Translations under genes and position numbers: made by a program
In this document: one piece after another, positions 18,432 through 28,441 of the stretch
How the letters are laid out: every line of letters begins with the position of its first letter
How positions within the stretch are numbered: position 1 is the stretch's first letter
Assembly: GCA_035448825.1 (NCBI GenBank)
Contig: DAOTJS010000017.1
Span: 1 to 54,541, forward strand
Direction: 5' to 3'
Length of the DNA: 54,541 nt
Origin: JAGNGI01 sp035448825
GTDB lineage: Bacteria; Fidelibacterota; UBA2242
Notes under the pieces: model-generated
The model's database searches: none
Told to the model about the DNA's origin: nothing
The model's input: only the letters and a program-made list of their open reading frames with translations

Positions 18432-19445
18432 TTAAAAACCAATTGATATAGACATTGTTGAAAGATCCCCAAAAAATCCAAATTCTTGATAAGAATAATC
18501 AAAATAAAAATCGGCATATTGGATTGGCAATTTCAAGCCAATACCAGCGGTCAATCCTTGCTGTTTATTTTCGCGAAATAAAGCTTGATAACCGGCACGA
18601 AGACTAATCATTTTCATTATTATTGCTTCAGCTCCACAGTTAAGTGTCTGGCTATTATCCGTAGGACGTACGACATCACCTGCCAGTGTCAAAACAAATT
18701 GATTACTATTGATCACCGGCATCGCGACTCCTATAGTAAACGTTAAAGGAATTGGCCATTTATCAGTTTTAAGATAAGCGACGATTGTCTCGTTATTGCC
18801 AGAGGCTTCTTCGTCAAGATCAACCTGAGTAATTAAATCGCGTCCTGTTAATTGTAACTCGCTACCAAAATTCCGCATACTGGCACCAATCTGGAGTCCG
18901 TTGAATTGAGTTTTAAATAATAATCCCAGATCAGCGGCAAATCCCGTTGCGCTGACATGCCAGATATTTTGTTGAATGAATTTGACACTGCCTCCGATTG
19001 AAAAGCGGTCGGTTAAGTTGCGAGCATAGCCCAAGCTAAAAGCTAAATCACTTGCTTCCCAATATTCGCCGGTACCATCCGGTTCCGCTACCGTAGTAAT
19101 TTTTTCTCGCTCACCGTAATCTAAGTAATCAACGCCAATTCCAACGATATCATTGCTGGTTGCCATTACCTGAGCCGCTATGAATTGATGCTTCCCTCCC
19201 ACTAACCAATTAGTTTGAGAAACATACAATTTATTTTTAGTAATTCGGGAAATTGCTCCCGGATTATAATAAATTGCACTCGCATCATCGGCCAGAGCTG
19301 TAAATGCTCCTCCCATCGCAATTGCCTTCCCGCCGACCGGAATTTGCAAAAATTGACCGGCAGCAGTCCCTTCTTTATTCTGAGCATTTAAAAATACAGT
19401 GCTTATCAGAAGTGTCAAAATCAGAGTAGGTAATTTTTTATTCAT
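18432..19445 (-). CDS. PorV/PorQ-family outer-membrane beta-barrel protein
   Basis: A 337-residue protein with signal peptide ('LILTLLISTVFLNAQ') and the PorV/PorQ N-terminal pattern: 'AAGQFLQIPVGGKAIAMGGA' followed by 'ALADDASAIYYNPGAIS'. The rest alternates amphipathic strands and ends in 'FFGDLSTMSISIGF' with a C-terminal Phe, as in outer-membrane barrels. PorV shuttles cargo for the type IX secretion system; many lineages have expanded paralogues. Its place here, 10 bp after the 1302-aa protein and 22 bp before the sorted 683-aa protein, suggests a dedicated surface-attachment or translocation role for this locus (inference). Confidence 0.85.
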   Translation of the reverse strand: MNKKLPTLILTLLISTVFLNAQNKEGTAAGQFLQIPVGGKAIAMGGAFTALADDASAIYYNPGAISRITKNKLYVSQTNWLVGGKHQFIAAQVMATSNDIVGIGVDYLDYGEREKITTVAEPDGTGEYWEASDLAFSLGYARNLTDRFSIGGSVKFIQQNIWHVSATGFAADLGLLFKTQFNGLQIGASMRNFGSELQLTGRDLITQVDLDEEASGNNETIVAYLKTDKWPIPLTFTIGVAMPVINSNQFVLTLAGDVVRPTDNSQTLNCGAEAIIMKMISLRAGYQALFRENKQQGLTAGIGLKLPIQYADFYFDYSYQEFGFFGDLSTMSISIGF

Positions 19446-19455
19446 AATCTCACCG

Positions 19456-22400
19456 CTATTTTATTACTGCTAATTTGCCGGATTTCTTTCCGACCGATGA
19501 TTCTATGATATAATAGTAAACGCCAAATGCTACATCGAGATTTTCTTTCGATCTGACATTCCAGGCTAAAGTGCCGTTATGAATATTGCCATCGTGATTT
19601 AATGTAATAACATGCGCCCCTGCCGATGTGAAGATATGTACTTTAGCGTCGTTAGGCAACTTACGAAATTCAATCCGTCTTTCTCCGCGACCACTGGTAA
19701 TGGAAGGAGGTAGAGGTGATTCCATTGTATTGGCAACTACATAGGGATTAGGGACAACCTGAATTTCATCTAGGCTCGATTTGGCAACGACGTCATCTAC
19801 AACGGGTATTTCCGTGGTGAATTCATAAATATCGCCATCACGGAAGGGAGTTTCCGTTTCAATATGGAGAATGTCGCCTTTCAGAAATCTCGGCCGCTTG
19901 GCTTTGGATGAAATAGGTGGAAAATTTATCACCCACGAATATTGATAAGTGCTATCCGGTTTGGGGATATAAGATTCAATCAAACCACCCGGCGTTATTT
20001 CATAAATTCCATAGCTGTTTTTTACTCCACCATTATAAAGGAAAGGCACTTTTACAGAATCCAATACATTAAATAAATAAAAATTAGTTTTCTTTACCAG
20101 GCTTCGTATAATAACGTCTGAGTAACTAGGATATATGGACTTTAAGAATTCTTTGGGAGTTTCATATAATACCTCGCTACTATCACCGATTCGAATCTCA
20201 TATATTCCGGGATATCGTACCCCAACTATTGTATCGCCTTCTAATAAAGCCTGATCAATTCTAAAACTAAAATCAATAATCCTCTCAGTCGAATTCCATC
20301 CTGACTTAGAGTCGATCATTTTAACATCCCACGGATTATTAAATACAAGTTCGACTCCATGGAAAATATCGGAGTCTTTAGTTTCTTTGACATAAGGACT
20401 GTAATGGATGTTTGGACTTTTAAAAACAGGATAATATTTATAGAAAATCCGATACTCGCCACTGCTCAAATGGCTATCTGGTTTTATTCTTACTTTTCCT
20501 CGCAGTGTGTCTATCTCAAATTCATTTAATGATAAATAAACGTGTGGATCTGACTCGCTTGCAATTAAAATATTGTCATATTGAATATGTTGATGGGTAA
20601 GCCAAACATAAGAAGTGTCAAGATTAATAAATTCTTCGACACCTGTTTTATCTAAAACAGAGTAAGTAGATGTAATTTGAGCAAATTCATCTTCATCATT
20701 CCATTCGAAATTCGGCTCACCGATAGTAGGTATGCCGTCACTTTCTCCATAATCATTTGTACCTGGTATACCATCAGCACCAACATCGTCAGTTAGATAA
20801 TTCCAATCGCCATCATTATCAATTCCATCAGTTCGAGTGTCAGTGAAGGTCACTTTATAGGTATGCCCATTTAATAGTGTTTCATCAATGATTTTATACT
20901 GAATATTACCGGTTGCTGGTCCCTCCAGGTGTTTCAGAGCTATTTCGCTATTTTGTTCATCATAACCGGCAACTTTCGCAGTTGGTCTAACCTTAACAGT
21001 GTTTATATCGGTAATTACCGTTCCATCTGACTGCACCGAAATAAACTTAGTATTTTCCGATGGAAAAATATCATTACTGGCGTCACCATGATCATAGGCA
21101 ACAACTGCGTAATAATAGGTACGCCCGTTCTGAACATCTTCATCAACGTATGAATGCACTAAACCATTGTCAGAACCTAGATAGAAGGAATAACCGCCAG
21201 CACTTTGATATAAATCCGAACTCGCCTCGAAAACTCCTTTAATGCCGTTGACCTTGTCAAATTGAGCCAGTGGTTTATAACCGGTCAGAACACCATTGAC
21301 ATCGGTAATAACAAATACGTCATTAAAATCAGGATCAGTAGCTTTATATATTTTATAGCCTTCGAAGTCCTTCTCTTTAGTTACCGGATCGATACTCTCT
21401 TCTGCTTTTCTATCCCAGTAAAGGGTTACCTTGCCATCACCAGCAACTGCTGTCACCGTCGGCTTATCCGGCGGTTGTGGAAAACGATAATCACTATTGT
21501 AAATGTCCTGAACCGTTTCCCGATTCTTGAGCAGATCAGTCAAATCATAACCATATACCAGAGCCAATGAAAAACGCTGGGTATCACCGGCTCGTAGTGG
21601 AAAATACCCAGAACCATAAATGAAATCGCCGTCTTGACCGGCAATTGGTTTGCCATTTTGAATACTCGATGGCACGTCAAAATATCCAGGCTTTAACCAT
21701 TCCCAGAGCAGTTCATCATCCGCCATTGGATAAGCATTAGAAGGAACAAAATAATTAAAACTCGTTAGACCAATTTGATCCGATTCATCAACATCGGTTT
21801 TATCAAAATTTGGTTCGCCTGATGTAGGTTTGCCGTCACCTTCTCCATAATCATTTGTACCTGGTTTGCCATCGGCACCAACATCATCTGTTTCAGGATT
21901 CCAATCACTATCATTATCAATTCCATCGTCACGGGCTTCGTCTATCAAAGGATCATCAATTCCAATTCCCCTTCGATAGTCTTTATAGGCCACCGGATTC
22001 AAGGTATCAAATAAAACTATTCCGTTTTGATCCACCCGGCGTTGTCTATAATGCAACAGATAGTTCTCATCAATCAATCCATCCAGATCATTATCAATAC
22101 CGTCATAAACATTTGGATTAATTGAATCATTTGCCATGACATTTCCTTCTACCAATTTTGTTTGTCCAGCAATGATTGTGATTTTCATCCCTTTGGTTTC
22201 AACCGTATCTGTATCGTTGGTAATTGTATGCAAAGTACGATTATAATCTTTGTCGATTAATACTATCTGATCTCCTTTATTATATATGACTGTATCAAAA
22301 TCTGATTCTGTAAATAGTGGCGCCGTAAAAATTAAATTTTTACCAGGATGCTTTTCAGGTTTATTATCACCGTCATTATCAATACCGTCATAAGGATTGC

Positions 22401-23364
22401 CGGGACTTTCCAGAAATGCATAACCCACCAATCCAACTGCCCCCTGCCATTTCGGATTACGGCTATTATTATTAGGATAATCACCAGTATAAGTCAAATC
22501 CCGTTCGACATCGAAGAAAGAATAATCGTCGTCATATTCCTGAGGAGAATCATCTGTACCGGTTACACCATTATAGGTACCGGCTAACATTCCAAAGACA
22601 ACTCTATCATAATCCGTAGTGCTTGTATTAGTAATTTCATAAAGCCAAAATATTACATCCTGCGCCAGGAACTGGGCCCATTGCATTCCCCGAACCTTCA
22701 CTTCTAAACCGAGTCCATTGCGATTCGCATCTCTACTATCAGGTTTGAAAAATACACCCTTTATATTGTGCCCGCTGTTGAATTCAACGTCATTATTATC
22801 ATCCATAACAAAATAACTTTCTTGATCGGCATTGGTCACGCCTTTACCAAAAAAACCATTCCATTGCCCAGGCCAGCCGGGATCCTCAGGATCATTCATT
22901 TTATCAGGCCAGTAAGGTGGCCAGGAATTTCGATCAGTGCTCATAGCTATTCCCTGAGATGACTCATTGAAATAACCAGAAACCGGCTCAAAAGTCCATT
23001 GATCGCCAGTCAGCGATTCTTCTCGATCTTTTGCTGGACGATCTACCGGACAAACTACAACACTATGGAATGTTATCGTAGAGTCACTATTGATCGGATA
23101 ATTTACCTCAGCTCCGACCATTGGACTTACATCACCGATATATCCATTGGTATCAAAAAGCCATGCACCACGCGGTCCTTTCTCTCTTGGTTGACCGATG
23201 ACTCCCCAGTTACCGAAAACCGTCCGCACAAGATTACCATTATGGATGGAACTGCGCCGATAGGCTTTGCCACTTTGATTGGCTAAAATTATTTGTGACG
23301 TCGTAATCGTCATTAACAAAGTTGAGAGAATCCAGATGACAAAATATTTTATTGAATGTTTCAT
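19456..23364 (-). CDS. Large secreted protein with FnIII-like domain, calcium-type repeats and sorting domain
   Basis: A 1302-residue exported protein with signal peptide (about 1-29). Acidic 'DGIDNDGD' motifs, similar to calcium-binding thrombospondin type 3 loops, occur near residues 326, 421, 480 and 842. The last two lie in a longer duplicated module of roughly 50 residues ('DDVGADG', 'PGTNDYGE', 'GEPNF'). A fibronectin III-like segment follows at about 650-790 ('PPDKPTVTAVAGDGKVTLYWDR'-type opening), and the C-terminus from about 1210 ('VVPNPYVVAN', ending 'GKLAVIK') is a sorting-domain variant. It overlaps the TonB receptor by 4 bp. It occupies the place a SusD would have but shows no SusD features; a surface glycan-binding or scaffold role is inferred. 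Confidence 0.8.
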   Translation of the reverse strand: MKHSIKYFVIWILSTLLMTITTSQIILANQSGKAYRRSSIHNGNLVRTVFGNWGVIGQPREKGPRGAWLFDTNGYIGDVSPMVGAEVNYPINSDSTITFHSVVVCPVDRPAKDREESLTGDQWTFEPVSGYFNESSQGIAMSTDRNSWPPYWPDKMNDPEDPGWPGQWNGFFGKGVTNADQESYFVMDDNNDVEFNSGHNIKGVFFKPDSRDANRNGLGLEVKVRGMQWAQFLAQDVIFWLYEITNTSTTDYDRVVFGMLAGTYNGVTGTDDSPQEYDDDYSFFDVERDLTYTGDYPNNNSRNPKWQGAVGLVGYAFLESPGNPYDGIDNDGDNKPEKHPGKNLIFTAPLFTESDFDTVIYNKGDQIVLIDKDYNRTLHTITNDTDTVETKGMKITIIAGQTKLVEGNVMANDSINPNVYDGIDNDLDGLIDENYLLHYRQRRVDQNGIVLFDTLNPVAYKDYRRGIGIDDPLIDEARDDGIDNDSDWNPETDDVGADGKPGTNDYGEGDGKPTSGEPNFDKTDVDESDQIGLTSFNYFVPSNAYPMADDELLWEWLKPGYFDVPSSIQNGKPIAGQDGDFIYGSGYFPLRAGDTQRFSLALVYGYDLTDLLKNRETVQDIYNSDYRFPQPPDKPTVTAVAGDGKVTLYWDRKAEESIDPVTKEKDFEGYKIYKATDPDFNDVFVITDVNGVLTGYKPLAQFDKVNGIKGVFEASSDLYQSAGGYSFYLGSDNGLVHSYVDEDVQNGRTYYYAVVAYDHGDASNDIFPSENTKFISVQSDGTVITDINTVKVRPTAKVAGYDEQNSEIALKHLEGPATGNIQYKIIDETLLNGHTYKVTFTDTRTDGIDNDGDWNYLTDDVGADGIPGTNDYGESDGIPTIGEPNFEWNDEDEFAQITSTYSVLDKTGVEEFINLDTSYVWLTHQHIQYDNILIASESDPHVYLSLNEFEIDTLRGKVRIKPDSHLSSGEYRIFYKYYPVFKSPNIHYSPYVKETKDSDIFHGVELVFNNPWDVKMIDSKSGWNSTERIIDFSFRIDQALLEGDTIVGVRYPGIYEIRIGDSSEVLYETPKEFLKSIYPSYSDVIIRSLVKKTNFYLFNVLDSVKVPFLYNGGVKNSYGIYEITPGGLIESYIPKPDSTYQYSWVINFPPISSKAKRPRFLKGDILHIETETPFRDGDIYEFTTEIPVVDDVVAKSSLDEIQVVPNPYVVANTMESPLPPSITSGRGERRIEFRKLPNDAKVHIFTSAGAHVITLNHDGNIHNGTLAWNVRSKENLDVAFGVYYYIIESSVGKKSGKLAVIK

Positions 23365-26159
23365 ATGCTAATCCTCATTCCTATTTCAATTCGACGTGGT
23401 TCAGAATAATAAGTTGGGTCGTTAAACCACTCATGAACCGAATTAATTGGAGTTTTAATATTTAGTGCTTTTACTCTGGCCTCCTCGGTCGTAAAACCCG
23501 CCCGACCGGTCTCATCATAAACATTGACTTCATTTAACTTATCTAACAAATTCTGGATTCTAAGAAATAATTCGACAGAATATTTTCCTGATAACATGAA
23601 ATGATAGTAAGCTTTTGTATCAATTGTCAAAGTAGGCGGTTTGGTACCGGCATTAGTTAAAAGTGAAGTAATATCTTTGGTTGATTGCGGAGTATAGGGC
23701 AAACCACTGCCCCAGCGCCCGATAAAATTTATCCCATAATTTTTGTGATTATACCCAACCGTTCCGTTGATCGTATGACGTTGATCCCAATCTAACGGAT
23801 TAAGTTGAATTTCCGGTTGACTTCCGCCAGAAACTGCATTCCGGTAGGCTTCTGGATCCGAAGCTGTACCTTTGGCAATTTGGAGCGTATAATCAAAACT
23901 GGTGTATAAACCGCTCGGATTCTGCTGATTAAGTGCTATAGTAATACCTTTTACCACACCAAAATCACTATTGACTAATCTACTATAAGATGCCGCGCCT
24001 CCATAGACTATAATCTCTTCTGCTCTTGTACCTGTCAAGTCTCTTATGTCTTTCAAATAAGCGGTAATATCAACTGAAAAATTATCACTCAATTGTTGCT
24101 GGACACCGATTTCTCCGACGATGGTCTGTTCCGGCTTCAAGTCCGCATTTCCAACTACTCCCTGATTACCGGTTCCTGACCCAAGATCGAAATCAGGATT
24201 CATATACAAATAAGTAAAATTGGGAATTTGAAAAAAATGACCATAAGAAAAATGAAATACCCCGCGGTCACTAATCGGAAATGACAGGCCGATTCTTGGG
24301 CTAAATTGATACTTCGGAGTGGCTTTTTTGTACCAATACTGTTTCCGTTCTTCCAAAGTGACTTCTGGTTCGCCTGGATCCTGAACACCATTTCCGTTAA
24401 GATCATGATAACGATTTTCAGGTTTGATCGGCTCATATATTTCGGGATCAGTCGGATCCGCAAGTATAACACCATCCGGTTCGAAGTAATCGAACCTTAT
24501 TCCGATATTGATAATCAATTCGCTAAACTCCATTTTATCCTGAATATACCCGGCAAATTCATAAGGTTTATGACGATAATAGCTAGCATAAATCGTACTA
24601 TTGTCCAAAATAGTCGGATGAATATATGGGTTCCAGGTAGATGGTATATTCAATCCGGATGCAAAGTCTATATATGTTTCACCGACCGCTGGACGAATAG
24701 TAAATGTACGTAATGAAATATCATGCTGTTGAAATTCCAATCCGCCCTTTAGCTGATGCTGTTCATTAATTTGGGAAGTCATATCCCATTTTAAAAGGTA
24801 CGTTCTACTGTCGCGATATTCATGATCATTTTGAGTTCCACCAAAATAAAATTGATAAGGATATTGATAAAGGTAAGCCGGGTGAATATAAGTAGTACTG
24901 TCGTCGTAACTGGTATCGGCTGACAATCTACCGGTATATTTACGATAATAATATGAACCAGCTAGAGTGAAAAAGGCTTTAGCACTTAATTGTTGCTGAA
25001 ACTTTAGTAAGTGCGTTTCAGCGGTTAGGTTTTTCTTCAACATCCCTGCCGGATTATACTTGAACATACGATCATAATCCTGGTAATCTTTATTATCGTA
25101 AAAGAGATTGTAATAAATACTACTTCGGTTGGAAATGCGGTAGACCAATTGTCCTTGAAAATACAACTTCTCGTTCCAGTTCATATTGACCCACTTTTGA
25201 TCACCTAACATAGTAGTCGAATCAAGTAAAAAATGTGAACCATCGGGAGACACAGCTAGTATACTTGTTGGTTTATAACGATTCTGACCCTGTAGCCAGC
25301 CACCAAAGTAAATATATCGGGTATTCAAATTGTAAAATAACTTATCCTTTATTAACGGACCAAAAACACTAATTTCAGCATTATGAATATTAAAAGGATT
25401 TATTGATCCTATATTATCGAAAATCTCATCATGAGTACTAAGGTAGTCTCCAATATACATTTCCAATGAAGCACCATGCTTGTTGCTACCCTGTTTGGTA
25501 GTAATATTGACGATACCTGACATCACTTTTCCATACTCGGCATTAAACGCACCGGAAATTACTTGCAATTCCTGGATCATATTTTTATTGACATCAATGA
25601 CAGCACTACGATCATAAGAATCAGTTACCGGAATGCCATCTATCAGATAGGCAACCTCACCTTTTCTGCCTCCTCTTAAACTACCATCTACATATCCGGC
25701 TTGCATTTCAAGAACGTCGCTGACTTCCGTCACGGGTAAAGCGGCTAATTCCTCAGCTTTGACGTGCGAAGCCGTCGCAGTCATATCTTTGATGACCATT
25801 TTTCGCTCGGCGGTAATTACAACTTCTTCACCTTCCAAAACCTGGGTCGAAAGTTTAATATTGATCGTAGTTGTCAAATCAGCCGATATAATCACATTTG
25901 TTATCACTTTTTGCTGATAACCAATCATTTGGGCTTTTAGACGATATTCGCCAGGCGGTATATTCAAAATCATATATCGTCCATCTGTATCGGATGCCGC
26001 ACCCAGATAGGTATCTTCAAGCATTATATTACAACCCATTAGCGGAAAACCGGTTTCTGCATCGGTAACTATGCCCGTTATCTTACCGGTATTACCACCA
26101 AACAAATACCCCGCAATTAAAATCAGAACAACTATTTTCAGCCAACCATCATATCTCAT
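23361..26159 (-). CDS. TonB-dependent outer-membrane receptor, probable maltooligosaccharide importer
   Basis: A 932-residue outer-membrane protein. A signal peptide is followed by a carboxypeptidase-regulatory-like domain (about 25-110, 'GKITGIVTDAETGFPLMGCN'). Then comes the plug domain, with 'EVSDVLEMQAGYVDGSLRGG' and 'IQELQVISGAFNAEYG' at about 140-215, and a 22-strand-type barrel. The receptor-typical end 'PRRIEIGMRISI' is present. In Bacteroidetes such SusC-like receptors pair with SusD; here the partner is replaced by the 1302-aa protein whose start codon overlaps this stop (ATGA). The gene lies 45 bp after a GH13 amylase, so import of starch fragments is likely. Confidence 0.9.
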   Translation of the reverse strand: MRYDGWLKIVVLILIAGYLFGGNTGKITGIVTDAETGFPLMGCNIMLEDTYLGAASDTDGRYMILNIPPGEYRLKAQMIGYQQKVITNVIISADLTTTINIKLSTQVLEGEEVVITAERKMVIKDMTATASHVKAEELAALPVTEVSDVLEMQAGYVDGSLRGGRKGEVAYLIDGIPVTDSYDRSAVIDVNKNMIQELQVISGAFNAEYGKVMSGIVNITTKQGSNKHGASLEMYIGDYLSTHDEIFDNIGSINPFNIHNAEISVFGPLIKDKLFYNLNTRYIYFGGWLQGQNRYKPTSILAVSPDGSHFLLDSTTMLGDQKWVNMNWNEKLYFQGQLVYRISNRSSIYYNLFYDNKDYQDYDRMFKYNPAGMLKKNLTAETHLLKFQQQLSAKAFFTLAGSYYYRKYTGRLSADTSYDDSTTYIHPAYLYQYPYQFYFGGTQNDHEYRDSRTYLLKWDMTSQINEQHQLKGGLEFQQHDISLRTFTIRPAVGETYIDFASGLNIPSTWNPYIHPTILDNSTIYASYYRHKPYEFAGYIQDKMEFSELIINIGIRFDYFEPDGVILADPTDPEIYEPIKPENRYHDLNGNGVQDPGEPEVTLEERKQYWYKKATPKYQFSPRIGLSFPISDRGVFHFSYGHFFQIPNFTYLYMNPDFDLGSGTGNQGVVGNADLKPEQTIVGEIGVQQQLSDNFSVDITAYLKDIRDLTGTRAEEIIVYGGAASYSRLVNSDFGVVKGITIALNQQNPSGLYTSFDYTLQIAKGTASDPEAYRNAVSGGSQPEIQLNPLDWDQRHTINGTVGYNHKNYGINFIGRWGSGLPYTPQSTKDITSLLTNAGTKPPTLTIDTKAYYHFMLSGKYSVELFLRIQNLLDKLNEVNVYDETGRAGFTTEEARVKALNIKTPINSVHEWFNDPTYYSEPRRIEIGMRISI

Positions 26160-26204
26160 CCTCTACCTCAATTGAATTTGACTTATTGATTTTATCAAAG
26201 ACAA

Positions 26205-28052
26205 TCATCCCTTATTAACTTTATAAACTACTATGCCCTTCGAGCCAAGATAGTCAGCATCGGAATTAACTCTAAATATCAGATCCGATTTTGTAAAATC
26301 TAAATTTATCTTACTCGTTTTGATAGGCTTATTATTCAAATTGGCAAAGACTTGAATGGTTTCAATATTATTCTCGCGTTCAAATCCAAAAATTCCTTTT
26401 TTATCGTCAATCAATATTGTACGATAATTTCCATTGCGTAAACAGGAATGCTCTTTACGAAGTTTAATTACTGATTTATAAAATTTTAGTAACTCCTGGT
26501 CAACGGCGACCGTATCAGTAGGACGTTTCATCCCCAGTGGATGAGCAGTCTCCGGTTCATATTGCATATCATCCCAGACCATTGGTTTACGATTATCGGG
26601 ATCGTCTGCTCCCCACATTCCCACTTCATCGCCATAATAAATATATGGCGCTCCGATATAGGTAAATTGAAAAACAAGAATGGTCTTCTGGATTTGACGA
26701 AGTTCATCCGGAGGACGGTTGACTTTAAAATCTTTATTATAAACTAGATTGCCACCATGATCAATCCAGCGGTCAGGATTTAATAGCATACTGGCAAAAC
26801 GCTCATTATCATGGCTGCCAATTATATTTTGTAACTGATACTGAGCAGATAAAGGGTATTTCTCTCTAATGTCGCCTAATAGTTGATCGAGTTCGGATGG
26901 TTTTATCCTCATCTTATTGTCTACAAAGGCTTTCAGCATTGCGTCGCCGAAACGATAATTCATTACACCGTCAAAAATATCGCCCTGCAACCATGGTGAA
27001 GCATCGAACATCTTATTATTCATAAAATCTTCCCACCATATTTCACCAGTCAAATAGGCATCGGGATTTACACTTTTCACCCATTTACGAAAATCACGCC
27101 AGAAATTTTTACTAACCATCTCAGCTACGTCTAAACGCCAGCCGTCAATCCCGTCCGACGGATCGCCATCACCATTCGGATCACCCCATCTTTCAACCAC
27201 AGCTTTTATATGGTCCCGAAATCCTTGTACTGGGCCATTTTCATCTTCCCAAATTTCCGGCAAATCCGGAACTCCATTCCAGCCTTGATATTCAAATTCA
27301 TCAGATGGAGTTTGGGGATCATCAAAGGACTTTATCACAAACCAATCAGCGTAGGGACTGGCTTTCCCATTTTTTTTGACGTCCTGAAAAGCCCAAAAAG
27401 GAATACCTACATGATTAAAAACTCCGTCAATGATAATTTTCATTTGACGGTTATGCACTTCCTGAATAAGTTGTAAAAACAATTTATCAGCGGAAGTCCA
27501 TTGCCAGGTTGAAGGATCACTGGGATTCTCGTTTTGCCAAATTGCTATGTCACCGGCTGGATCAGGCCCAAAATTATTATCAATATGATGATACATAGTA
27601 GCACCGTATTTATGCGCTGAAGCCGATTCGAATACTGGATTTAAATAAATTGCATTGATTCCCAAATCTTCAAGATAATCGAGCTTATCAATTATTCCCT
27701 GTATATCGCCGCCATAGCGACGCAATTGAGCGTTATAATAAAAATCGCGATGGTTCGTTTTTTCCCAGGGTTGGAGTTTATACCAATCAGCGGTCCAGGG
27801 CATAATGCTCCATTGCGTTTGGGGTTCATAGGGCCAGGTTCCTTCCAGCGTTTCAAGCGTCGGATCGTTACTGGAATCACCGTTTCTGAAACGTTCCGGG
27901 AAAATTTGATACCAGATAGCATCATAAGTCCAGTAAGTTTTTTCTAATAAATTACCACCCAAACAAGGCGCAATTACGATTCCGACGACAAATAATCCTA
28001 TTGCCAGTGAAATTTTGCCTTTTGGGACTCTATTTTCTGCAGCGTTTTTCAA
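26205..28052 (-). CDS. GH13 amylase (neopullulanase/cyclomaltodextrinase-like), exported
   Basis: A 615-residue glycosidase with a hydrophobic export signal (about 13-30). The barrel has 'IIDGVFNHVG', 'GWRLDVAEMV' with nucleophile Asp308, 'LTGEIWW' with Glu337 and 'IGSHDNERF' with Asp415. A long B-domain around 150-200 and 'YIYYGDEVGMWG' fit neopullulanase-like enzymes acting on maltodextrins or pullulan. The only usable start in the frame is TTG at 28052: an in-frame stop lies seven codons upstream, and the promoter at 28084-28112 would give a leader of about 25 bases. No Shine-Dalgarno is evident. It is the first gene of the starch locus. Confidence 0.92.
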   Translation of the reverse strand: MKNAAENRVPKGKISLAIGLFVVGIVIAPCLGGNLLEKTYWTYDAIWYQIFPERFRNGDSSNDPTLETLEGTWPYEPQTQWSIMPWTADWYKLQPWEKTNHRDFYYNAQLRRYGGDIQGIIDKLDYLEDLGINAIYLNPVFESASAHKYGATMYHHIDNNFGPDPAGDIAIWQNENPSDPSTWQWTSADKLFLQLIQEVHNRQMKIIIDGVFNHVGIPFWAFQDVKKNGKASPYADWFVIKSFDDPQTPSDEFEYQGWNGVPDLPEIWEDENGPVQGFRDHIKAVVERWGDPNGDGDPSDGIDGWRLDVAEMVSKNFWRDFRKWVKSVNPDAYLTGEIWWEDFMNNKMFDASPWLQGDIFDGVMNYRFGDAMLKAFVDNKMRIKPSELDQLLGDIREKYPLSAQYQLQNIIGSHDNERFASMLLNPDRWIDHGGNLVYNKDFKVNRPPDELRQIQKTILVFQFTYIGAPYIYYGDEVGMWGADDPDNRKPMVWDDMQYEPETAHPLGMKRPTDTVAVDQELLKFYKSVIKLRKEHSCLRNGNYRTILIDDKKGIFGFERENNIETIQVFANLNNKPIKTSKINLDFTKSDLIFRVNSDADYLGSKGIVVYKVNKG

Positions 28053-28083
28053 TTGTAGTTCTAATCTGAGTTACTACTGAAAG

Positions 28084-28112
28084 AATATAAGGTATTAAAA
28101 TATTTATGTCAA
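28084..28112 (-). promoter_or_regulatory. Near-consensus sigma70 promoter of the starch locus
   Basis: On the minus strand: -35 TTGACA (28107-28112), exactly 17 bp spacer, -10 TATATT (28084-28089). Transcription would start near 28077, some 25 bases before the TTG start of the first amylase. An 8-bp palindrome AAATATTT lies in the spacer, but a TrmB operator was not identified. Confidence 0.8.
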
Positions 28113-28209
28113 TAGTTTTTTTTACGCTAGGATTTTTCCCAATTTCTCAAAATGTTCACAAGCAGGGATTTCTGGCGATCATGTTTTTCTAATAGCCTGA
28201 CTATTAGCC

Positions 28210-28248
28210 AAACCAATTTCCGACCCACAGGTGGGGCTAAATTGGTTT
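28210..28248. repeat. 39-nt interrupted palindrome
   Basis: AAACCAATTT (28210-28219) is perfectly complementary to AAATTGGTTT (28239-28248). Inside, CCCAC pairs with GTGGG around an AG loop, with a small internal mismatch between the two stems. It lies about 100 bp upstream of the starch-locus promoter. It could be a regulator site, an RNA hairpin or a REP-like element. Confidence 0.65.
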
Positions 28249-28441
28249 CAGTGTAGTGTATTAAGAATATTTTAGGCAAGATTAATTCCGTAAGCGCCAC
28301 TAATTATAATAGATTTATTAACTTTGTCTTATACCGCGTAGCGGTTGAAGTATTGTTGTAAGACGAAACCGCATAAAAGTTATTCTTTGCAGAGGATAGA
28401 GAAGAAACTATCCCTTTCCGAATGGTTTTAGTAAGATTATC

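Noticed and set aside
24306..24713. 135-residue plus-strand reading frame
   Set aside because: Antisense to the TonB receptor barrel, no start signal.
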